From assembly GCF_009768885.1 (NCBI RefSeq), contig NZ_WSQA01000012.1, positions 107,270 to 171,269 on the forward strand: 64,000 nucleotides of DNA, given 5' to 3'. Position 1 is the stretch's first letter, and each line of letters starts with the position of its first letter. The notes beneath the pieces were generated by a model. That model was given only the letters and a program-made list of their open reading frames with translations, was not told where the DNA came from and ran no database searches. This document shows, in pieces, positions 57,102-64,000 of this stretch. The position numbers were made by a program, and so were the translations under genes. This stretch comes from Sphingobacterium humi (GTDB lineage: Bacteria > Bacteroidota > Bacteroidia > Sphingobacteriales > Sphingobacteriaceae).

Positions 57102-59162
57102 ATGGACAGCATCATCACCTACCTGTTGCAAGTCAACCTCTTATTGACCCTGATTTTTCTAGGCTATCGATTCCTGTTAAAGAACCTTACCTTTTACCAT
57201 TTAAACCGGGTATACCTGCTGTTCGGCTCGCTATATGCCTTTGTTTATCCCTTTTTAGACCTCAAGTCCTGGTTCGGATCCAAGGTAGAGGTGCCGGTGG
57301 GCGAGGTACTATCTTACCTACCAATTGACTTGTTGCCGAATGCACAAGCTAGCGACAGCTGGCTGTTAAGCGAGGTTTTAGTGGTCTTCTTGGCCTTGGG
57401 CGGCGTTTTCCTATTCTTTAAGTTTCTCATTCAATTACTGAGTCTATTGCGTATCCACCGGCATTCCGAGGCTTCCAGCTGGCGGGAATACCTGTTTCGC
57501 AATGTTGTTTTTCCTATTGCACCATTTTCCTTCTTCAATAAGATCTATATCCATCGGGAGCAGCATCAGGAGGGGGAGTTATACGATATTTTCAAACACG
57601 AGCATATCCATGTTGAGGGCCATCATACCTGGGATGTCTTATGGTTTGAAATGGTATTGATAAGCTGTTGGTTTAATCCTTTCGTGTGGTTTATGCGCAA
57701 AGCCGTACGTCAAAATCTAGAGTTCTTGACCGATCAACAAGTGCTGGATAAAGGGGTGGATCGTCAGTCTTATCAATACTCCTTGCTACATGTCACCAAG
57801 CAAGGTGCTCAGGTTGGCATTAGCAATCAATTCAATTTTAAAACCTTAAAAAAGCGCATTATGATGATGAATAAAAAGCGCTCCTCCAAGTTGGAGTTGA
57901 GTAAGTATGCCTTTCTATTGCCTGTCTTCTTGCTGGCTGGTGCCAGTTTTACCGTGAACAAAGCGGAGGCGAAGATTGAGAAAGTGGTAGAAACGGTGAA
58001 ATCTACCGATTTACATAGCCTCTCACGATCCCTAAGTGTCAATTTTCAGCAGCAAGATACCAGTAAAGCTAGCTTGAAGGCGAATGAAGAGGTCGTTGTC
58101 AAAGGACGAGTGATCGGTGTTGACTTTGCAGGCAAGGAAGTTGCAGGCAGCCGTCAAGGCACCGATAGTGTAAAAAACCGCCTAGTAGGAGAGGGCCGTA
58201 AAGAGTTGGTCGTTCGCGGCAAGCCGTCCTTATTCAGAGCCCTCCAACTGTCAGACAGCAGCAAACGTCCGATCGTTATTCTTGATGGGCAACGCATGCC
58301 TGCCGATTTTGATGCCTCCCTTATTGATACTGAACGGATAGATAAGGTGGTCGTGGTAAACGGAGAGCATGCTAAACCCTATGGTTTAGATGGGAAAGAA
58401 GCTGCCCTTGTCATTACCTCCAAGCAGAAAAGAGAGCCGAATGTTCAGATGAAGATCAGAGGGCTTAGTACAGAACCCGACAAGATATTCCTTAAGGTTG
58501 ATGATGTTGTTATGCCTTATGCTAATGCAAGTGAACTCAATCCCAATCAAATTCACAGCATGCAGGTATTGAAAAACCCGGAGAAACTTAAGGAATTAGG
58601 AGCGGAGGGTAAAGAGGCTGCCATCCTGATTGAAACCAAGGAATATGCCAAGAAGATGGGGCGTCCAGACAAGCCTATAGCGGTTACATTGGGGAAGGGG
58701 AATTTGAATACTATTGGCCGTGGCATGCCAGATAATGTTTTGTATATCCTGAATGGAAAGGAAGTGCAAAAAGCCGAATTTGAAGCCCTTAAGAAAACAG
58801 ATATTAACTCCATCGATGTATTGAAAGGTGAACAGGCCGTTAGTGCATTTGGTGCCAGAGCATCGGAGGGGGTTATTAGAATAACCACTAAAACAGACGA
58901 GGATAGAAAGTTCGGTAATATCAACCGAGAACTTCATAGTATATCGGTTCGTGGTCGCAAAGGCAAGGGCTGGGACGACTATCCAAAAGGCACTTATTTT
59001 ATTGTCGATGGTAAACCGAGTAGCCTGAAAAAGGTAAAGGAGTTAAACCGGGACGATATCAAGCAGATTGATAAATTGGGCGGAAACCGTGCCGTAACCT
59101 ATTATGGTGATAAAGCCAAAGATGGGGCGGTTGTTATCAGCACCAAGGGTCAGAAGAAATAA
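57102..59162 (+). CDS. BlaR1-like M56 metalloprotease with four plug-like repeats
   Basis: 686 aa. Three membrane helices (about 4-26, 36-53 and 90-115), zinc motif HEHIH at 166-170 with a distal acidic residue in NLEFLTDQQVLDKG, and a fourth helix (about 266-285). The C-terminal extracytoplasmic part lacks a penicillin-binding domain. Instead it has four repeats of about 60 residues (near 385, 460, 540 and 625), each with an ILDG/VDGK strand, an I..I.VLKG turn and a G..G.I.I.TK end, like the TonB-receptor plug domain. It probably senses a signal and cleaves or releases the BlaI-type repressor encoded 4 bp upstream. Confidence 0.88.
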   Translation: MDSIITYLLQVNLLLTLIFLGYRFLLKNLTFYHLNRVYLLFGSLYAFVYPFLDLKSWFGSKVEVPVGEVLSYLPIDLLPNAQASDSWLLSEVLVVFLALGGVFLFFKFLIQLLSLLRIHRHSEASSWREYLFRNVVFPIAPFSFFNKIYIHREQHQEGELYDIFKHEHIHVEGHHTWDVLWFEMVLISCWFNPFVWFMRKAVRQNLEFLTDQQVLDKGVDRQSYQYSLLHVTKQGAQVGISNQFNFKTLKKRIMMMNKKRSSKLELSKYAFLLPVFLLAGASFTVNKAEAKIEKVVETVKSTDLHSLSRSLSVNFQQQDTSKASLKANEEVVVKGRVIGVDFAGKEVAGSRQGTDSVKNRLVGEGRKELVVRGKPSLFRALQLSDSSKRPIVILDGQRMPADFDASLIDTERIDKVVVVNGEHAKPYGLDGKEAALVITSKQKREPNVQMKIRGLSTEPDKIFLKVDDVVMPYANASELNPNQIHSMQVLKNPEKLKELGAEGKEAAILIETKEYAKKMGRPDKPIAVTLGKGNLNTIGRGMPDNVLYILNGKEVQKAEFEALKKTDINSIDVLKGEQAVSAFGARASEGVIRITTKTDEDRKFGNINRELHSISVRGRKGKGWDDYPKGTYFIVDGKPSSLKKVKELNRDDIKQIDKLGGNRAVTYYGDKAKDGAVVISTKGQKK

Positions 59163-59199
59163 CCAATTCACTAAACCTATTTCGTTGTTTAGTAAATGC

Positions 59200-59229
59200 A
59201 AAAAGCACCTGTTCAGGTGCTTTTTTTAT
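59200..59229. terminator. Terminator between the M56 gene and pth
   Basis: AAAGCACCTG-TT-CAGGTGCTTT stem with a T run; placed between convergent genes. Confidence 0.8.
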
Positions 59230-59241
59230 CTTGTTTTCTGT

Positions 59242-59805
59242 TTATTTACTGTTGAGGTTGGTCATGGTCAGCTCAATGCCAATATGCACAAAGCTATGTA
59301 CCATCTTAACGGCATGCTCAATCAATGCCGGCAGTTCGCGTTGTTCCTCCTTATCGAAGGGGCCCAACACATAATCTACCTGTCTTCCTTTCGGATAGTT
59401 ATCGCCAATACCGAAGCGTAAGCGAGGGTACTGTTGGCCGCCGATGCTGGCTTCAATGGAGCGTAGGCCGTTGTGCCCGGCAGCCGAGCCTTTCGGTTTA
59501 ATGCGTAAGGAGCCAAATGGAATCGCCAGGTCATCCACAATCACCATGATGTTTTGCACCGGCACTTTAAGTTCCTGCATCCAATAGTTCACGGCTTTTC
59601 CGCTCAGGTTCATAAAGGTGGTCGGTTTAATCACGAACACATTATGCCCCCTTTGTTTGAATTCGGTGTAGTAGGCATGTTTCAGGGTAGACCAAGTGCT
59701 GCCCGCCTGATTGGCCAGCTCATCTGCCACCATAAATCCGATATTATGCCGGGTATCGGCATATTCCTTGCCGATGTTTCCTAAACCAACAATTAAAAAA
59801 TTCAT
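59242..59805 (-). CDS. pth: Peptidyl-tRNA hydrolase
   Basis: 187 aa. Catalytic His20 in YADTRHNIGF, Asn10 in GLGNIG, and the conserved PTTFMNLSGKAV and DDLAIPFG segments with Asp near 92. It recycles peptidyl-tRNA released from stalled ribosomes. It is on the minus strand and convergent with the M56 gene. Confidence 0.97.
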   Translation of the reverse strand: MNFLIVGLGNIGKEYADTRHNIGFMVADELANQAGSTWSTLKHAYYTEFKQRGHNVFVIKPTTFMNLSGKAVNYWMQELKVPVQNIMVIVDDLAIPFGSLRIKPKGSAAGHNGLRSIEASIGGQQYPRLRFGIGDNYPKGRQVDYVLGPFDKEEQRELPALIEHAVKMVHSFVHIGIELTMTNLNSK

Positions 59806-59943
59806 GCTGCAAAAATAGTAAAACGGCTGTAGTATTTATCCGAAAGCCGCAGGTATTTCTACCATGCTATTGTCAAAAGGGCGTCTGAAATGTTAAATCA
59901 TGAAAAAAAGTGACGGAAGGCATTTTATTTCCCTTATATTAAC

Positions 59944-59955
59944 GACAAATTTGTC
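59944..59955. promoter_or_regulatory. Perfect palindrome upstream of ric
   Basis: GACAAATTTGTC, 12 bp, about 41 bp before the ric start. Position and symmetry suit a CRP/FNR- or NsrR-type regulator of a nitrosative-stress gene, but the sequence does not match a consensus I can name. Confidence 0.4.
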
Positions 59956-59995
59956 ATAAATATAAAAAGAAGAAATTTTAAAATAAAGCAAGGTT

Positions 59996-60724
59996 ATGGA
60001 AAATTTAGTTCAAGAGAAAATCGGAGATATTGTTGCCAAAAACTTTCATGCAGCTGCCGTTTTCAGTAAATATGGTATGGACTTTTGCTGTGGCGGGCAG
60101 AAATCAGTGCAGGAAGTTGCCACGAAAAAGGGGGTAGATCTTTCTAAATTGGAGCAGGAGCTATGTGATGTGTTGGAAAAACCACAAACCGGTCAAATCG
60201 ATTATACCGCTTGGCCAGCCGATCTGTTAGCAGCCTATATCGAGAAGACACACCACCGTTATGTACGCGAGAAAACACCGACCATTCTAGCTTACTTAAA
60301 TAAATTATGTCAGGTGCATGGCGGTCGCCATCCCGAATTGTTAGAAATCAATCAGCTGTTTCAGGAGAGTGCTAAAGATTTAGGTCAGCATTTGGTAAAG
60401 GAAGAGCGAATCCTGTTTCCTTTTATCATGCAATTGGTGAACTCGAAGATCGATCGTACGCAAGCGGAGAAACCAGCTTTTGGCACTGTAGAGAACCCTA
60501 TTCATATGATGGAGGATGAACATGATGCCGAAGGCGAACGTTTTGCCCGTATTGCCGAGCTTACCGATAACTATACCGTGCCAGCCGATGGCTGCAGCAC
60601 CTATAGGGTAACCTACGAGATGTTGAAGGAGTTTGAAGACGACCTACACAAACACATCCATTTAGAGAATAATATTCTATTCCCTAAATCCATTGCCTTA
60701 GAGCGCGAGAGCAATATGGCTTAA
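59996..60724 (+). CDS. ric: Di-iron iron-sulfur cluster repair protein Ric/YtfE
   Basis: 242 aa. N-terminal ScdA-type domain with FSKYGMDFCCGGQKS (conserved Cys-Cys-Gly-Gly) and a hemerythrin-like four-helix domain whose His/Glu ligands appear in THHRYVREKTP, HGGRHPEL, HLVKEERILFPF, HMMEDEHDAEGERF and HIHLENNILFP. Ric repairs clusters damaged by nitric oxide or peroxide. It stands alone with its own terminator. Confidence 0.95.
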   Translation: MENLVQEKIGDIVAKNFHAAAVFSKYGMDFCCGGQKSVQEVATKKGVDLSKLEQELCDVLEKPQTGQIDYTAWPADLLAAYIEKTHHRYVREKTPTILAYLNKLCQVHGGRHPELLEINQLFQESAKDLGQHLVKEERILFPFIMQLVNSKIDRTQAEKPAFGTVENPIHMMEDEHDAEGERFARIAELTDNYTVPADGCSTYRVTYEMLKEFEDDLHKHIHLENNILFPKSIALERESNMA

Positions 60725-60799
60725 ACCCCAGCTTGCCACGCCAACATGTATATGCAACGTTTATAGTTAATAGTGAATACCCAATCCTAATTTGAAAAG

Positions 60800-60832
60800 A
60801 AAAGGCCTCGAGAAATCGAGGCCTTTTGTATG
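60800..60832. terminator. Terminator between ric and rplY
   Basis: AAAAGGCCTCGA-GAAA-TCGAGGCCTTTT, perfect 12-bp stem with a GAAA tetraloop; bidirectional. Confidence 0.85.
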
Positions 60833-60858
60833 CTTGCGCATCTGTAATAAGGGGTACC

Positions 60859-61455
60859 TTATTTTTTACCGCCTTTAGCTGCTTTCGCTGCTTCTTGCTC
60901 TGCTTGACGTAAAGCACGAGACATGATAACAGATACGATTGTATCGTCAGCATTGTTTAATACTACGGCATTTTCCAATTTCACTTGTCCTACGCGGAAA
61001 GATTTACCTACTTCTAGGCCTTCCATAGGAACTTCTACTTCTTGAGGTAAGTTGTTAGGTAATGCTTTGATACGTAGATTACGTAATTTCTGCACTAATT
61101 TACCCCCCATTTTAACACCTGGAGAAGTACCTGTTAAAGTTACAGGGATGTTGATAGAAACTTCTTTGTCGTCGAATAATTCTAAAAAGTCAACGTGCGT
61201 AACTAAGTCAGTTAATGGGTGGAACTGCGCATCTTGAACGATCGCTTTTGTTTTCTTGCCGTTGATATCCAACTCTACAAATACCACCTCTGGAGTGTAT
61301 AGAATAGATTTCAAATCAGCTGCGGATACCGAAAGATGTGTTTGTTCTTTACCTCCGTAAAGAACTGCAGGGATTTGACCCTCGTAACGCAATTCTCTCG
61401 ATTCTCTTTTCCCTACGTTCTGTCTTGCAGAACCGCTAATAGCAATTGATTTCAT
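60859..61455 (-). CDS. rplY: 50S ribosomal protein L25/general stress protein Ctc
   Basis: 198 aa, the long Ctc-type form with both an N-terminal 5S rRNA-binding domain (ISGSARQNVGKRESRELR, VLYGGKEQTHLSVSA) and a C-terminal TL5 domain (INIPVTLTGTSPGVKMGGKL). The tail is Lys/Ala-rich (EAAKAAKGGKK). It binds 5S rRNA. A strong promoter lies directly upstream on the minus strand. Confidence 0.97.
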   Translation of the reverse strand: MKSIAISGSARQNVGKRESRELRYEGQIPAVLYGGKEQTHLSVSAADLKSILYTPEVVFVELDINGKKTKAIVQDAQFHPLTDLVTHVDFLELFDDKEVSINIPVTLTGTSPGVKMGGKLVQKLRNLRIKALPNNLPQEVEVPMEGLEVGKSFRVGQVKLENAVVLNNADDTIVSVIMSRALRQAEQEAAKAAKGGKK

Positions 61456-61482
61456 GTTATGAATTTAATTAAATTTGAGGTG

Positions 61483-61513
61483 CAAAGATAATGATTTACA
61501 GTAGTAAAGCAAA
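61483..61513 (-). promoter_or_regulatory. Promoter of rplY
   Basis: Minus strand: TTTTG (-33, ending 61510) and TATCTTTGC (-7, 61490-61482) separated by 19 bp; a near-consensus Bacteroidota promoter, 28 bp before the start codon. Confidence 0.75.
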
Positions 61514-61518
61514 ATTAT

Positions 61519-61800
61519 TTAGATATGAGATGTGAGATATGAGATATGAGAGCTGGGGGGATAGAATGGAGGGAGGATTTAGAACGTATTGTTACCCTAT
61601 TGTCGTCTTATTGTCACCGCATTGTCATCCTGAGCGGAGTCGAAGGACGAACCATTGGTACGTCAATGCAAACCATCATGCGTAAACACTTCACTATAAA
61701 GATGTTAAAAAGAACAAATCATTGGTAGCGAAGTCGAAGGACGAACGACTGGTACGTCAATGCAATCAATTAATACCTTTTATATGTGCTAACAGCGTCA
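61519..61800. repeat. Repeat cluster: heptamers, four 11-mers and two ~94-bp-spaced cores
   Basis: 61520-61553 is a GATRTGA heptamer run. 61588-61631 is four 11-bp units (ATTGTTACCCT, ATTGTCGTCTT, ATTGTCACCGC, ATTGTCATCCT) leading into the core GAGCGGAGTCGAAGGACGAA at 61633. A second core copy begins near 61725. A reverse heptamer run is at 61894-61922. No gene seen. Confidence 0.75.
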
Positions 61801-61827
61801 TACATGAACGTTTGTTGATATAAAACC

Positions 61828-61862
61828 AAAAAGCTGATGGAAATTTCCATCAGCTTTTTGCC
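61828..61862 (-). terminator. Terminator of prs
   Basis: AAAAAGCTGATGG-AAATTT-CCATCAGCTTTTT perfect 13-bp arms; works on the minus strand with T run at 61828-61832. Confidence 0.85.
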
Positions 61863-61928
61863 TTATTTTGAAAGATTGAAATGCCCGTCCTCCTCTCATA
61901 TCTCACATCTCATATCTCAAATCTATTT

Positions 61929-62885
61929 TTATTCCACATTGAACAGATCAGAAATTGATCCATGCTCATTTACATTTTTGATGGCATTTGCGAAAAGCTT
62001 ATCTGTTGATAATACTTTGATTTTAGTGCAAGTTGCTGCTTTTTCAGGGTTTAGCTGAATCGTATCTGTAACGATCATTTCAGAAAGCACTGAGTTTTCG
62101 ATGGTTTCGTATGCTTTACCAGATAGTACAGCGTGCGTACATACAGCGCGAACAGATTTAGCACCGTTCTCCATAATTAAGGCTGCTGCTTTTGATAGCG
62201 TACCTGCTGTATCACAGATATCATCGATTAATACCACATCCATACCTGTAACATCCCCAATGATGGACATCGATTCAATTTCATTAGCACGTTTACGGCG
62301 TTTATCACAAATAATCACTTCCGCGTTAAAGAATTTCGCGAAGGTACGGGCACGGTAAGAACCACCCATATCTGGAGAAGCAATGACTAAGTTTTCTAAA
62401 TTCAAGGATTTAATATACGGCACGAAAATAATAGCACCATCTAAGTGATCCACCGGAATATCAAAGAAACCTTGAATCTGTGCCGCGTGTAAGTCCATCG
62501 TCATGATGCGGTGTGCACCAGCTGCGGTAATCAAGTTGGCAATTAGCTTGGCGCCAATCGCTACCCGAGGTTTATCTTTACGGTCTTGACGAGCAAAGCC
62601 GAAATAAGGAACGACAGCGGTAATGTAATGTGCTGAAGCGCGTTTTGCCGCGTCAATCATCAACAACAGTTCCAACAGGTTGTCTGTCGGTTGGTTGGTC
62701 GATTGAATGACGAAAACATCACTTCCGCGTACGGATTCATTGTAGAATGGTTGGATTTCACCATCAGAAAATTTCGATAAAGTTTTGTCGCCAAGTGGCT
62801 TTCCATAAGCTTTCGAAATCTTTTCTGCTAATTCCTGGGTTCCTGAACCAGCAAATAATTTTACCGTGTTAAATTGCAAAGGCAT
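61929..62885 (-). CDS. prs: Ribose-phosphate pyrophosphokinase (PRPP synthetase)
   Basis: 318 aa. N-terminal KLFAGSGTQELAEKI, flexible loop region SDGEIQPFYNESVRGSDVF, FGFARQDRKDKPR and the PRPP-binding loop VVLIDDICDTAGTLSK. It makes PRPP from ribose-5-phosphate and ATP for nucleotides, His and Trp. It stands upstream of rplY on the same strand, about 470 bp away, a neighbour order conserved in Bacteroidota. Confidence 0.98.
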   Translation of the reverse strand: MPLQFNTVKLFAGSGTQELAEKISKAYGKPLGDKTLSKFSDGEIQPFYNESVRGSDVFVIQSTNQPTDNLLELLLMIDAAKRASAHYITAVVPYFGFARQDRKDKPRVAIGAKLIANLITAAGAHRIMTMDLHAAQIQGFFDIPVDHLDGAIIFVPYIKSLNLENLVIASPDMGGSYRARTFAKFFNAEVIICDKRRKRANEIESMSIIGDVTGMDVVLIDDICDTAGTLSKAAALIMENGAKSVRAVCTHAVLSGKAYETIENSVLSEMIVTDTIQLNPEKAATCTKIKVLSTDKLFANAIKNVNEHGSISDLFNVE

Positions 62886-62979
62886 GGTGCGTTATTTTAT
62901 TGGGGTTTTATATAAAGAATGTTTGTTTTTTATCCTGTTCCTTATTCCCATGGGGTTTCTTTTTAACCCTATGTTGCCG

Positions 62980-62987
62980 CAAAGTTA
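62980..62987 (-). promoter_or_regulatory. -7 box of prs
   Basis: Minus-strand TAACTTTG followed by CGG, 95 bp before the start codon, matching TAnnTTTG. A TTG at 63011-63013 is 23 bp upstream. Confidence 0.5.
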
Positions 62988-63122
62988 GGTAAATGTTTTA
63001 GAATTTAAAACAATATATAAACGGCTGTTTTACAAGGCTGTTTTTTGCAGGAAAAAGGAGGGGATTTAGCTTTTAAACTGCGGCAAGTATTGTTTTCCGT
63101 TCTGTTAACGTTTTGCCGCCGT

Positions 63123-63366
63123 ATTGTCACCGCATTGTCATGGTGAGCGGAGTCGAACCACGAACCACGAAACATTGGTACGTCAGTGCAATCAATTAAC
63201 AAAATCTTCTTGCCTATCAATTGCTTACATAAGCATATCATGGGTAGCTGAAATAAAAATAATATAAAATATTGATTACCTACGTTTTTATCAACCATCA
63301 ATAGCGGCAGGTATGTTTGATTGCACTGACGTACCAGTCCTTCGACTCCGCTCAGGATGACAGCAT
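63123..63366. repeat. Inverted pair of the intergenic repeat (MITE-like)
   Basis: A plus copy at 63123-63197 (two ATTGTCAnnnn 11-mers, GAGCGGAGTCGAAC core, GGTACGTCAGTGCAATCA) faces a minus copy at 63310-63366 (TTGCACTGACGTACC...CTCAGGATGACA). About 110 bp lie between them. No gene seen. Confidence 0.75.
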
Positions 63367-63487
63367 GATGACAGCACGATGACAGCACGATGGCAGCACG
63401 ATGGCAGCACGATGACAGCACGATGGTAGCACGATGGCATCACGATGGCAGCACGATGGCAGCACAATGGCAACACGATGACAGCAC
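63356..63487. repeat. Tandem array of twelve 11-bp units
   Basis: Consensus GATGRCAGCAC, twelve units without spacers and with point differences, starting exactly at the end of the repeat core (CTCAGGATGACA). Open frames through it only encode a short peptide repeat and are not genes. Confidence 0.9.
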
Positions 63488-63861
63488 GGACAGCTCGCAA
63501 CGCTAAGGCAAGTATAAGACACTCCCTTTTCTCTTCCCTTTCTCTCCCCTTTCAAACCCCTTTCACGCCCCTTTGAAAAGAGCTCAGTAAGGCATGTAAA
63601 TAGTGTTTGAAAAAAGCCAACAAATTGCCAGTTCCAAAGGATGGACATCTTAGTTTATAGATTCAGAGTTCACGACATCAGGTAAGACGGGGCTTAATTC
63701 ATTATAGAATCCGAAAGCACCAATGATCCTAGTGTCGATGAAATGAGCTTGTTGTTGTTTAGCGATTTTTAACTATATATAAAGCGTTGGTTTTGGATCA
63801 TGTACAAAAGTTGTGGAGAGGACAAAAAATAATCGGATATTCGTGTTTGAAATTTTACCAG
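63488..63861. other. Gap before the insertion sequence
   Basis: 63522-63580 is a truncated copy of the CCCCTTTCAAACCCCTTTC hairpin repeat. The rest (63581-63861) has no gene. The left end of the insertion sequence should lie here, but its inverted repeat cannot be placed without the other end. Confidence 0.5.
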
Positions 63862-64000
63862 ATGCACGATTCCTTTAAAGCCCTCATGCCCCTTATTATT
63901 CCACAGGGAGTTTCTGATTATTTTGAGATGACCCATTATACGCAAGAAGCGGGTCGGTTGGATATTTTCTTGGAAGAGATGAATGTCATTCCTGAAGAAT
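63862..64000 (+). CDS. ISAon1-type transposase N-terminal region protein (cut by window edge)
   Basis: 46 codons are present. The translation begins MHDSFKALMPLIIPQGVSDY and continues FEMTHYTQEAGRLDIFLEEMN...IPEE, the pattern of the small N-terminal ORF of ISAon1-family elements in Sphingobacteriaceae. There it precedes the catalytic transposase ORF. The recognition rests on this short stretch from memory of the family. The element continues beyond the right edge, so intactness is unknown. Confidence 0.7.
   Translation, partial: MHDSFKALMPLIIPQGVSDYFEMTHYTQEAGRLDIFLEEMNVIPEE

Noticed and set aside
63356..63487. Possible CRISPR array
   Set aside because: Units are 11 bp with no spacers and no cas genes nearby; it is a simple tandem repeat.
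63005..63648. Several overlapping minus-strand ORFs encoding repeated CCHRAVIVLPS-like peptides
   Set aside because: They are translations of the 11-bp tandem array and adjoining repeat in different frames; no start context or homology-like features.

Overview
The window comes from a Bacteroidota chromosome, most likely Sphingobacteriaceae (Sphingobacterium/Pedobacter relatives). Evidence: promoters of the TTTG-N17-23-TAnnTTTG type instead of -35/-10 boxes, start codons without Shine-Dalgarno sites, ~800-residue double FtsX permeases, lipoproteins with acidic residues after the lipidated Cys, PorT-type and TonB-plug-like domains, and an ISAon1-type transposase start at the right edge. No taxonomic search was possible.

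Layout. 1-2218: the start of queH, a predicted surface lipoprotein and a SirB1-family protein. 2267-20256: an ~18-kb export locus. The minus-strand run encodes an HlyD/MacA-type adaptor, an ABC ATPase, four tandem FtsX/MacB-type permeases and a second, divergent ATPase. A small outer-membrane barrel lies beside it. A plus-strand run encodes TolC, an NtrC-type sigma-54 response regulator and an NtrY-like histidine kinase. Two pairs of CTGTTCG-N4-CGAACAG dyads sit at matching distances from sigma-54-like promoters of both runs, so the regulator probably controls pump and TolC together. 20257-21759: a GNAT acetyltransferase between inverted copies of an intergenic repeat. 21760-22929: a barrel-only Omp85 protein.

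23214-39071 is the conserved translation/transcription block: tRNA-Thr, Tyr, Gly, Thr, tuf, tRNA-Trp, secE, nusG, rplKAJL, rpoB, rpoC. It is interrupted between nusG and rplK by a GH18 protein and an FG-GAP/VCBS protein. 39312-43776: an MgtC-like protein and a divergent hexuronate module (kdgK, eda / SDR mannonate oxidoreductase, uxuA) converting fructuronate to pyruvate and glyceraldehyde-3-phosphate. 44117-56432: a LolA-like carrier, FtsK, a lipoprotein, tyrS, an AcpH-like protein, an APC permease, Kup, a small secreted protein resembling a lone T9SS sorting domain, and citrate synthase. 56735-62885: a BlaI/M56 pair whose sensor has four plug-like repeats, pth, the di-iron repair protein Ric, rplY and prs.

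The intergenic regions carry several dispersed repeat families: an ~86-bp unit with core GAGCGGAGTCGAAC...GGTACGTCA, 11-bp tandem arrays beside it, heptamer GATRTGA runs, a hairpin repeat with 16-bp arms, and AGTATTTAG runs. The right edge enters an insertion sequence. The strongest candidates for something not well described are the four-permease export locus with its paired sigma-54 enhancer sites and the inverted, MITE-like repeat composites.
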